Assembly: GCA_020852035.1 (NCBI GenBank)
Contig: JADZBR010000041.1
Location: forward strand, 1 to 12,563
Length of the DNA: 12,563 bases
Reading direction: 5' to 3'
Source of the DNA: Caulobacteraceae bacterium
GTDB taxonomy: Bacteria; Pseudomonadota; Alphaproteobacteria; Caulobacterales; Caulobacteraceae
Made by a program: the position numbers and the translations under genes. The notes below the pieces were generated by a model. The model ran no database searches, was not told the DNA's origin, and saw only the letters and a list, made by a program, of their open reading frames with translations. Below are positions 1 to 6,345 of the stretch, piece by piece (the stretch's first letter is position 1; each line of letters begins with the position of its first letter).

Positions 1-20
1 GGGTGATGCGCGCATCACCC
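1..20. repeat. Perfect 20-base palindrome at window start
   Basis: Bases 1-10 (GGGTGATGCG) are followed immediately by their exact reverse complement, with no spacer. The palindrome lies inside the C-terminal coding part of the Yip1-like gene, where it encodes G-D-A-R-I-T. It may extend beyond the window edge. A site without a loop suits a dimeric DNA-binding protein better than an RNA hairpin, but chance within a GC-rich gene is possible. Confidence 0.6.
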
Positions 21-874
21 TTCTGGTACTTGCCCTCGGCGGAGGAGCCGGAGATGCCTCCGACCCCGCCGCTGCCGGTGGAGACCTCGGTGCGGGCAAA
101 GCCCGCCACCGCATTCGGCAGGTGCGCCTTCAGCACCTCCACGTCAACCGGCGCGACGCCCTCGCCGGTGGCGCCGGCCTCGATCTGCTTGGCGGCCTGC
201 TCCATCTGCTTGGCGGCGGCCATCACATTGACCTTGGCGTCGCCGACCTCGACCGTCGGCCCGCGCTGCGACAGGGTGGCCGCGCCAATGGCGCTCATCG
301 CCGTCACGCTGCCGATCACAGCGCCGATGATAATGCTCATCACAATGGCGACGATGACGGTCACAATCGTGTAGCCGAGCGCCTTTTCCTGCGGGACCTT
401 CATCAGCTTCGGCAGGCCGAGATAGAGCAGGTAGAGCCCGTAGAGCGAGGCCAGGATCACCAGCGGGGCCAGCGGCGGGAAGATCTGCAGGATCCCGGCC
501 ACCCAGGCGGCGGTGTAGGGATAGACGGCGACCTTCATCGCCTGAACCTGGTTCTTCTGCCCGTCGAAGCTGGGCGCCAGGGCGTCGATGATCAGTCCGA
601 CGACGAAGACCATCACCAGGCTGAGCACATAGCCGACCACCGCCATCACGATCAGCCAGACCGGCGACATCAGGCCGCCGGTGAAGATCATGCCGCCGAT
701 CAGGCCGGCCACCGCGGGGATCGCCGCCAGGATGGCCGCGTAACTGGTGAACAGGCCCTGGACGGTCGCCGGCTCGACGTCGATCACATCCCACGTCGGT
801 TTGGGTCGCAGGAGGATGTCCTGCACACGCTGGATAAGGCCCGACGAGGCCGGACCCGGTTCGACTACGCTCAT
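1..874 (-). CDS. Yip1-family multi-spanning membrane protein (C-terminus cut by window edge)
   Basis: The reading frame is open from ATG at 874 to the window edge, giving 291 residues with no stop, so the C-terminus is missing. A GGGAG ribosome site lies about 9 bases upstream of the start. The N-terminus (residues 10-35, including LIQRVQDILLRPKPTWDVID) resembles the start of Yip1-domain proteins, where a short amphipathic segment ends in a conserved P-x-x-x-W. About five hydrophobic segments follow, near residues 42-64, 72-98, 120-137, 138-153 and 167-190. After the last helix comes a soluble tail with a short Ala/Gln/Lys helix (about 215-232) and a Gly/Ser-rich stretch (266-280). Bacterial Yip1-domain proteins are inner-membrane proteins of unclear function, and no catalytic role can be claimed. 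The gene is divergent from radA. The family call is fairly sure; the role is unknown. Confidence 0.8.
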   Translation of the reverse strand, partial: MSVVEPGPASSGLIQRVQDILLRPKPTWDVIDVEPATVQGLFTSYAAILAAIPAVAGLIGGMIFTGGLMSPVWLIVMAVVGYVLSLVMVFVVGLIIDALAPSFDGQKNQVQAMKVAVYPYTAAWVAGILQIFPPLAPLVILASLYGLYLLYLGLPKLMKVPQEKALGYTIVTVIVAIVMSIIIGAVIGSVTAMSAIGAATLSQRGPTVEVGDAKVNVMAAAKQMEQAAKQIEAGATGEGVAPVDVEVLKAHLPNAVAGFARTEVSTGSGGVGGISGSSAEGKYQKGDARIT

Positions 875-892
875 GGAAAGTCTCCCAACCCT

Positions 893-909
893 CGATCCGG
901 TGCGGATCG
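893..909. promoter_or_regulatory. 7-base inverted repeat in leader of the Yip1-like gene
   Basis: CGATCCG at 893-899 and CGGATCG at 903-909 are exact reverse complements separated by GTG. The repeat sits between the predicted promoter (922-949) and the start codon (874) of the Yip1-like gene, in what should be the beginning of its leader. It could be an operator or a small leader hairpin. The sequence shows the symmetry; the function is inferred. Confidence 0.4.
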
Positions 910-921
910 CCCGAACCGGGG

Positions 922-949
922 AGCCTAGCCCAACGCCGTTACGCCGCAA
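922..949 (-). promoter_or_regulatory. Putative housekeeping promoter for the Yip1-like gene
   Basis: Read on the minus strand, TTGCGGC (943-949) and GCTAGGCT (922-929) are 13 bases apart. Caulobacter housekeeping promoters are described as TTGACGS, 10-14 bases, GCTANAWC, so both boxes match partly and the spacing fits. The same -35-like heptamer with almost the same spacing occurs ahead of the YfgM-like gene (10159-10185), which strengthens the reading. On the opposite strand a GCTAGACT box (976-983) could be the -10 of radA, but I see no good -35 for it. Confidence 0.4.
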
Positions 950-1009
950 GGGGCGCGCACGCGCGGCCGCGCCGCGCTAGACTGGCGGCTCACCCGAATC
1001 GGAGCGCCT

Positions 1010-2389
1010 ATGGCCCGCGACGGCGCGGTCTACGTCTGTCAGGTATGCGGCGCGGCCCAGGCCAAGTGGGCCGGCCAGTGCCCGGCCTGCAACGCCTGGA
1101 ACAGCCTGGTCGAGGAGGTGCAGAGCCGCCCGCCCGGGGCGCTCGCGCCTGCGCGGGGGAGCAAGCAGCAGCGCGGCCTGGCCTTCGAAACGCTGCAGCA
1201 GGAGACCCCTGCCCCGCCCCGCCTCTCCACCGGCGTGGAGGAGTTCGACAGGGTCTGCGGCGGCGGCGTGGTGCCGGGCTCGGCGATCCTGCTGGGCGGC
1301 GACCCGGGCGTGGGGAAGTCGACCCTGTTGCTGCAGGTCTGCGCGTCCGCCGCCAACGCGGGTCTGGCCTGCGCCTACATCTCCGGCGAGGAAGCGGTGG
1401 ACCAGATCCGCGGCCGCGCCGCCCGCATGGGCCTGGCCGCGGCGCCGGTGAAGCTGGCGGCGGAGACGGCCCTGCGCGACATCCTCGAGGGGCTGAAGAA
1501 GGACCGCTTCGACCTCGTCGTCATCGATTCGATCCAGACCCTCTGGAGCGACGCCCATGAGGCCGGCCCCGGCTCGGTGACCCAGGTGCGCGCGGCGGCC
1601 GGCGAACTGGTGCGCTTCGCCAAGAAGCGGGGCGTGGCGGTGGTGCTGGTCGGCCACGTGACCAAGGACTGCCAGATCGCCGGACCGCGGGTGATCGAGC
1701 ACATGGTCGATGCGGTGCTCTCCTTCGAGGGCGAGCGCGGCTATCCGTTCCGCGTGCTGCGCGGGGTGAAGAATCGCTTCGGCGCCACCGACGAGATCGG
1801 CGTGTTCGAGATGGGCGACGCGGGCCTCGCCGAGGTGCGCAACCCCTCGGCCCTGTTCCTCAACTCCACCGGCGAGCGGGCGGCGGGCGCGGCGGTGTTC
1901 GCCGGCATCGAGGGGTCGCGGCCGGTGCTGGTGGAGTTTCAAGCCCTCGTCGCGCCCAGCGCCTACGGCACGCCGCGCCGGGCGGTGGTGGGCTGGGATA
2001 GCGGACGCCTGGCGATGGTGCTCGCCGTATTGGAGGCCCGTTGCGGCCTTGGTTTCGGCAATCGCGACGTTTACTTGAACGTCGCCGGCGGCCTGCGAAT
2101 CTCCGAGCCGGCGGCGGACCTGGCGGCGGCCGCGGCGCTGGCCTCTTCGGCGCTGGAGGAGGCCCTGCCGCAGGATTGCGTGGTGTTCGGCGAGGTGAGC
2201 CTCAGTGGAGACGTGCGCCCGGTGAGCCGGATGGACAGCCGCCTGAAGGAATCGGCCAAGCTGGGCTTTCGCCGCGTGCTCGGCCCCAACGGCATCGAGC
2301 CGGCCGGCGATATCGCGCTCGCCGGCGTCACGCGCCTGGCCGACGCCGTCAAACGCATCGGCGAACAGAGCTGGGGCGCCAAGGCGTGA
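1010..2389 (+). CDS. radA: DNA repair and recombination ATPase RadA
   Basis: This 459-residue protein has the usual length and layout of bacterial RadA (Sms), a RecA-related ATPase that promotes branch migration of recombination intermediates in the cytoplasm. A four-cysteine zinc finger (C10, C13, C24, C27) comes first. The RecA-like core has Walker A GDPGVGKS at 97-104 and Walker B LVVIDS at 169-174, followed by the RadA-specific KNRFG motif at 254-258. A Lon-protease-like C-terminal domain (about 340-459) contains SEPAADLA and, as known for RadA, is not expected to be proteolytic. The start is ATG with GGAG five bases upstream. One oddity is Cys221 in the segment HVTKDCQIAGP, where the RadA proteins I recall have glycine. 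The stop overlaps the cvpA start. The identification is very secure. Confidence 0.97.
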   Translation: MARDGAVYVCQVCGAAQAKWAGQCPACNAWNSLVEEVQSRPPGALAPARGSKQQRGLAFETLQQETPAPPRLSTGVEEFDRVCGGGVVPGSAILLGGDPGVGKSTLLLQVCASAANAGLACAYISGEEAVDQIRGRAARMGLAAAPVKLAAETALRDILEGLKKDRFDLVVIDSIQTLWSDAHEAGPGSVTQVRAAAGELVRFAKKRGVAVVLVGHVTKDCQIAGPRVIEHMVDAVLSFEGERGYPFRVLRGVKNRFGATDEIGVFEMGDAGLAEVRNPSALFLNSTGERAAGAAVFAGIEGSRPVLVEFQALVAPSAYGTPRRAVVGWDSGRLAMVLAVLEARCGLGFGNRDVYLNVAGGLRISEPAADLAAAAALASSALEEALPQDCVVFGEVSLSGDVRPVSRMDSRLKESAKLGFRRVLGPNGIEPAGDIALAGVTRLADAVKRIGEQSWGAKA

Positions 2390-2988
2390 CCCTGTTCGAC
2401 CTCTTCGCCGGCCTGATCCTGGTGGTCTCCGCGGGGGTCGGCTTCATCCGCGGTGCGGTGCGCGAGATGGTGACGGTGGTGGCCTTCCTGCTGGCCGCCG
2501 TGGGTTCCCTGATCGCCCTGCGCGTCACCGGCCCGATGGCCCGCGAGGTGATCGACCCGGACTGGGCCGGCACGGCCGCGGCGGTGCTGCTGCTGTTCGT
2601 GGCGCTCTACATCCTGCTCAGGGTGATCGGCGCCAGCCTGACCGAGCGGATTCGCGGCGGTCCGCTCTCCTCCATCGACCGCGCGATCGGCCTGGGCTTC
2701 GGGCTGATCCGCGCGCTGGTGGTGCTGGGGGTGTTCAACCTGCTGTTCACGGCGGCGACTCCCGCTGAACGCATTCCTCGCTGGATCGAGGGCGCGGCCC
2801 TATATCCCTTGACGGAAGCCAGTGCGAACGTTTTGAGACAGTTCGCGCCGCAGGGCGGTCTCCTGGCCTCCCGCATAGGTCCCGCGCTCGAACGGGCCGT
2901 CCGCGAAGGCGAGGAACCGACCAAGGGCCCGGGCTACGAGGCTGAGGACAGAAGTCAGGTCGACGACCTGGTGGAGAAGTCGCGATGA
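2386..2988 (+). CDS. cvpA: CvpA family inner-membrane protein
   Basis: This 200-residue protein has four hydrophobic segments, near residues 5-22, 28-46, 63-83 and 100-124. It carries CvpA-family signatures: GFIRGAVRE (19-27), just after the first helix, and SSIDRAIGLGFGLIRAL (95-111) leading into the fourth. In E. coli CvpA is needed for colicin V production and is encoded beside purF; its wider role is envelope-related and not settled. The start is taken as the GTG at 2386, because the frame upstream of it lies inside radA and the GTGA overlap with the radA stop indicates translational coupling. No strong ribosome site is seen. The polar C-terminal tail (about 170-200) is rich in charged residues. 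The stop overlaps the purF ATG by four bases, matching the common cvpA-purF pairing. Confidence 0.92.
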   Translation: MTLFDLFAGLILVVSAGVGFIRGAVREMVTVVAFLLAAVGSLIALRVTGPMAREVIDPDWAGTAAAVLLLFVALYILLRVIGASLTERIRGGPLSSIDRAIGLGFGLIRALVVLGVFNLLFTAATPAERIPRWIEGAALYPLTEASANVLRQFAPQGGLLASRIGPALERAVREGEEPTKGPGYEAEDRSQVDDLVEKSR

Positions 2989-4448
2989 GCGAGGACCTGG
3001 AGCGCGAAGATCAGCTTCGCCTGGAGTGCGGCGTGTTCGGCGTCTTCGACGTGCCGGACGCAGCGGCGATCACGGCGCTGGGGCTGCACGCCCTGCAGCA
3101 CCGCGGCCAGGAAGCCTGCGGCATCGCCGCCTTCGACGGCATGGGCTTCCACACCGAACGGCACATGGGCCACGTGGGCGAAGCCTTCACGGGCCAGGAC
3201 CTGGTGGAGCGACTGCCCGGCGCCTCGGCCATCGGCCACACCCGCTATTCCACGTCCGGCGGCAGCTTCGTGCGCAACATCCAGCCGATGTTCGCCGACC
3301 TCGGCGGCGGCGGCATCGCGCTCGCCCACAACGGCAACCTGACCAACTTCCTGACCCTGCGCGAGCAGCTGGTCGAGGACGGGGCGATCTTCCAGTCGAC
3401 CTCGGATAGCGAGGTGATTCTGCACCTTATCGCCCGCTCGCGCCGGGCCCGCATCGTCGACCGCTTCATCGACGCCCTGACGCACATCGAGGGCGGCTAT
3501 GCCCTGGTCGCCCTGACCAACAAGAAGCTGATCGGCGTGCGCGACCCGCTGGGCATCCGCCCCCTGGTGCTGGGCGACCTCGACGGCCAGCCGGTGCTGG
3601 CCTCGGAGACCTGCGCCCTCGACATCATCGGCGCCCGCTTCGTGCGCGATGTCGAGCACGGCGAGATGGTGGTGATCGACACCGACGGCGTCACCTCGAT
3701 CAAGCCGTTCCCGGCCCAGGAAGCGCGCCCCTGCGTCTTCGAATACATCTACTTCGCCCGCCCTGACAGCGTGGTGAACGGCAAGTCGGTCTATGACGTC
3801 CGCAAGGAAATGGGCCGCCGCCTCGCCCATGAGAGCCGCGTCGACGTCGACGTGGTGGTGCCGGTGCCCGATTCGTCGGTGCCCGCCGCCATCGGCTTCG
3901 CTCAGGAGTGCGGCCTGCCCTATGAGATGGGCATCATCCGCAACCACTACATCGGCCGCACCTTCATCCAGCCGACGCAAGGGGTGCGCGAGCACGGCGT
4001 GGGCATGAAATACAGCCCCAACCGCGCGGTGCTCTCCGGCAAGCGGGTGCTGCTGGTGGACGACAGCATCGTGCGCGGCACGACGCTGATGAAGCTGGTC
4101 GGCATGGTGCGCAACGCCGGCGCCACCGAGGTGCACCTGCGCATCGGCTCCCCGCCGCTGCGCTTCCCCGACTTCTACGGCATCGACATGCCCGACCAGG
4201 ACCGCCTGCTGGCGGCCAACAAGTCGCTCGACGAGATGCGCGAGATGCTGAAGGTCGACAGCCTGCATTTCCTGACCGTCGAGGGCCTCTACTGGGCGAT
4301 GGGCGCCGGCGAGCGAAACCCCGACCTGCCGCAGTTCACCGACCACTACTTCACCGGCGACTACCCCACCCGCCTGCTCGACCGCGAGATCGCCGAAGGC
4401 CGCAACGACGTGGTCGAGCGCCAGCTCTCCTTCCTGGTCGACGCGTGA
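2985..4448 (+). CDS. purF: Amidophosphoribosyltransferase (glutamine PRPP amidotransferase)
   Basis: The enzyme makes 5-phosphoribosylamine from PRPP and glutamine, the committed first step of purine synthesis in the cytoplasm. A short propeptide (1-14) precedes Cys15, the expected N-terminal nucleophile of the Ntn-type glutaminase after processing. GHTRYST (84-90) and HNGNLTN (115-121) belong to the glutaminase domain. The PRPP-binding motif VLLVDDSIVRGTT is at 355-367. The length, 487 residues, is normal. The start ATG overlaps the cvpA stop (ATGA) and has GGAG eight bases upstream. Of the cysteines that bind a [4Fe-4S] cluster in the Bacillus subtilis enzyme, only the first has a counterpart (C250, in ARPCVFEYIYF). 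The later positions read FPDFYG (394-399) and HYFTG (454-458), so a cluster is not expected. The identification is secure. Confidence 0.98.
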   Translation: MSEDLEREDQLRLECGVFGVFDVPDAAAITALGLHALQHRGQEACGIAAFDGMGFHTERHMGHVGEAFTGQDLVERLPGASAIGHTRYSTSGGSFVRNIQPMFADLGGGGIALAHNGNLTNFLTLREQLVEDGAIFQSTSDSEVILHLIARSRRARIVDRFIDALTHIEGGYALVALTNKKLIGVRDPLGIRPLVLGDLDGQPVLASETCALDIIGARFVRDVEHGEMVVIDTDGVTSIKPFPAQEARPCVFEYIYFARPDSVVNGKSVYDVRKEMGRRLAHESRVDVDVVVPVPDSSVPAAIGFAQECGLPYEMGIIRNHYIGRTFIQPTQGVREHGVGMKYSPNRAVLSGKRVLLVDDSIVRGTTLMKLVGMVRNAGATEVHLRIGSPPLRFPDFYGIDMPDQDRLLAANKSLDEMREMLKVDSLHFLTVEGLYWAMGAGERNPDLPQFTDHYFTGDYPTRLLDREIAEGRNDVVERQLSFLVDA

Positions 4449-5440
4449 GCGCGCGAGCCGGCTGGCTCGCCCGCCTCAAGCCGGACGTCTACATCCTCCT
4501 GATCTTGGGCATGGTTGTGCTGGCCTCCCTGCTGCCGGCGCGCGGCGCGGCCGCGCCGGTGGTCGACGGCGTGACCAAGCTGGCCATCGGCCTGACCTTC
4601 TTCCTGAACGGCGCGCGCCTGCCGCGCGAGTCGATCATCGCGGCGGTGATCCACTGGCGGTTGCACCTGGTGATCCTGGGGATCACCTTCGTCGCCTTTC
4701 CGGTCGCCGGGGTCGGCGTCGCGAACCTGCCGGGCTGGATCGTGCCAGCCGCCCTCGCGCCGGGCGTGATCTTCCTGGCGTGCCTGCCCTCGACCGTGCA
4801 GTCGGCGATCAGCTTCACCACCATCGCGCGGGGCAACATCGCGTCAGCCGTGGCCTCGGCCTCGGCCTCAAACCTGCTGGCCATCGTGGCGACGCCCCTG
4901 CTGGTCGCGTTCCTGCTGCACACCGAAGGGGGCGGTTTCTCCCTGGACCAGGCCCGGCGCATCGGCCTGCAACTGCTCGCGCCCTTCGCCGCCGGGCACC
5001 TCTCCCGGCCGCTGATCGGCGCCTTAGTGGCGCGGCACAACAAGCGGCTGGGTTGGATCGACCGCGGCGCGATCCTGCTGGTGGTCTACGGCGCCTTCAG
5101 CGACGCTGTGATCGGCGGGCTCTGGTCGCAGGTCAGCGCCTTCGACCTCGCCCGGCTGGCGGTGATCTGCCTGGCGCTGCTGGCGTTCGCCTTCGCCCTG
5201 CCGACCTGGGTCGGGCGCGCGATGAAGTTCGACAGGGGCGATCGCATCGCCCTGCTGTTCGCCGGCTCCAACAAGGGGTTGGTGTTCGGCGTGCCGATCG
5301 CCGGGGTGCTGTTCCCGCCCGAGACGGTGGGCTTCATGCTGCTGCCGGTGATGATCTACCACCAGCTGCAGCTGATGATCTGCGCGGTGATCGCCCAGCG
5401 CTACGCGCGCGAGGCGGACAGCGCCGAAGAAGCACGCTAA
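4445..5440 (+). CDS. SBF-like (bile acid:sodium symporter-related) transporter, YfeH/Rch1 type
   Basis: This 331-residue, strongly hydrophobic protein has about nine or ten membrane segments between residues 15 and 318. It shows the features I associate with the SBF-like branch (YfeH in E. coli, Rch1 in yeast): LPSTVQSAISFTTIARGN (114-131), a Ser/Ala-rich helix with ASNLL (141-145), GSNKGLVFGVPIAGVLF (274-290), and YHQLQLMICAVIAQRY (305-320). Members of the wider family move bile acids or other organic anions with sodium, and yeast Rch1 affects calcium entry. The bacterial substrate is not known and cannot be read from the sequence. The start is GTG inside a GTGA overlap with the purF stop, with no clear ribosome site, so translation is probably coupled. 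The SDR gene follows after 10 bases. Confidence 0.85.
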   Translation: MSARAGWLARLKPDVYILLILGMVVLASLLPARGAAAPVVDGVTKLAIGLTFFLNGARLPRESIIAAVIHWRLHLVILGITFVAFPVAGVGVANLPGWIVPAALAPGVIFLACLPSTVQSAISFTTIARGNIASAVASASASNLLAIVATPLLVAFLLHTEGGGFSLDQARRIGLQLLAPFAAGHLSRPLIGALVARHNKRLGWIDRGAILLVVYGAFSDAVIGGLWSQVSAFDLARLAVICLALLAFAFALPTWVGRAMKFDRGDRIALLFAGSNKGLVFGVPIAGVLFPPETVGFMLLPVMIYHQLQLMICAVIAQRYAREADSAEEAR

Positions 5441-5450
5441 GGGAGCGGCC

Positions 5451-6200
5451 ATGAGCGCCTCCCCCCTGCCCCTCGCCGACAGAATAGCCCTCGTCACCGG
5501 CGCCAGCCGCGGCATCGGCAGAGCCGCCGCCCTCGCCCTCGGCGCCGCCGGCGCCCAGGTGGTGGCCGTCGCCCGCACCGCCGGCGCGCTGGAGGAACTC
5601 GACGACGAACTGCGCGAGGCCGGCGGCAAGCCCGCCACCCTGGCCACCGTCGACCTGGAACGCGGTGAGGACCTCGACGCCCTGGGCGCGGAGATCCACC
5701 GCCGGTTCGGCCGGCTGGATATCCTGGTGCACGCCGGGGCCATGCTGGGCGCGCTGACGCCGGTGGGCCATATCGACCTCAAGCAGTGGGACAAGGTGAT
5801 CGCCACCAACCTGACGGCCACCTTCCGCCTGATCCGCTCCACCGAGCCGCTGCTGCGCGCCTCGGCGGCGGGCCGGGCGATCTTCGTGACCAGCGGCCGG
5901 GCGGTGCGGCCCAAGGCGTTCTGGGGGCCTTATGGCGCCAGCAAGGCGGGGATGGAGCACCTGGTGCGGACCTGGGCCGACGAGCTGGAGAACACCTCGG
6001 TGCGGGCGGTGATCCTCGACCCCAACCAGATGCGCACGAAAATGCGCGCCGAGGCGTTTCCAGGCGAAGACCCGATGACGCTGCCCGAGCCCTCAGAGAT
6101 CGGCCCGCTGATCGTCGAACTGGCGCAGGCCGACCTCGGTTTGCCGAAGGAAGCGATCCTGTTCTCCGACTGGAAAGCTGGAAAGCTGGTCTCGGGCTAA
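5451..6200 (+). CDS. Short-chain dehydrogenase/reductase (SDR) family oxidoreductase
   Basis: This is a classical SDR of 249 residues. The nucleotide-binding loop TGASRGIG is at 16-23, the structural Asn at 120 (TNLTA), the catalytic Ser at 148 (VTSGRA) and the YxxxK pair at Tyr161 and Lys165. The usual NNAG motif is replaced by VHAGAML (93-99). Arg42 after the second strand, with no Asp there, suggests NADP(H) preference. The substrate is unknown. An SDR directly after purF, or after a purF-linked gene, is a familiar alphaproteobacterial arrangement, but no functional tie to purine synthesis is established. The start is ATG with GGGAG 5-6 bases upstream. Near the 3' end the octamer GGAAAGCT is repeated in tandem (6172-6187), encoding part of the C-terminal DWKAGKLVSG. 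It is the last gene of the plus-strand run. Confidence 0.93.
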   Translation: MSASPLPLADRIALVTGASRGIGRAAALALGAAGAQVVAVARTAGALEELDDELREAGGKPATLATVDLERGEDLDALGAEIHRRFGRLDILVHAGAMLGALTPVGHIDLKQWDKVIATNLTATFRLIRSTEPLLRASAAGRAIFVTSGRAVRPKAFWGPYGASKAGMEHLVRTWADELENTSVRAVILDPNQMRTKMRAEAFPGEDPMTLPEPSEIGPLIVELAQADLGLPKEAILFSDWKAGKLVSG

Positions 6201-6345
6201 CTCCCTCCCCCTTATGGGGAGGGTAGATCGGCGCGAAGCGACGAGACGGGTGGGGCACACCGGCGTTTCGGATATCGCGGCGAGTCAGCAAGCCCCCAAC
6301 CCGAGCCGCTTCGCGGCCCACCCTCCCACAAGGGGGAGGGAGAAC
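6201..6345. repeat. Paired inverted-repeat element between convergent genes
   Basis: The gap between the SDR and der stops is filled by two related units facing each other. The left unit (about 6201-6256) begins CTCCCTCCCCCTT. Its hairpin pairs 6203-6210 with 6216-6223, and it continues with GCGAAGCG and CGGGTGGGG. The right unit (about 6293-6343), read on the minus strand, gives the same order: CTCCCTCCCCCTTGTGGGAGGG, then GCGAAGCGG, then CGGGTTGGGG. Its own hairpin pairs 6321-6327 with 6334-6340. About 37 bases separate the units. This type of C-rich/G-rich palindromic unit resembles intergenic repeats I associate with Caulobacterales. Lying between two stop codons, it may end or stabilise both transcripts, although no T-tract follows either hairpin. 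Confidence 0.8.

Noticed and set aside
122..928. A 268-residue plus-strand frame over the Yip1-like gene
   Set aside because: Asp/His/Arg/Gln-rich shadow of the real minus-strand gene, which has membrane helices and a proper ribosome site.
2955..4346. A 463-residue antisense frame over purF
   Set aside because: Low-complexity His/Ala/Gly/Val composition and full overlap with the secure purF gene mark it as a shadow.
6172..6187. Tandem octamer GGAAAGCT as a repeat element
   Set aside because: Only two copies, in frame within the SDR gene; most likely chance or a small local duplication.
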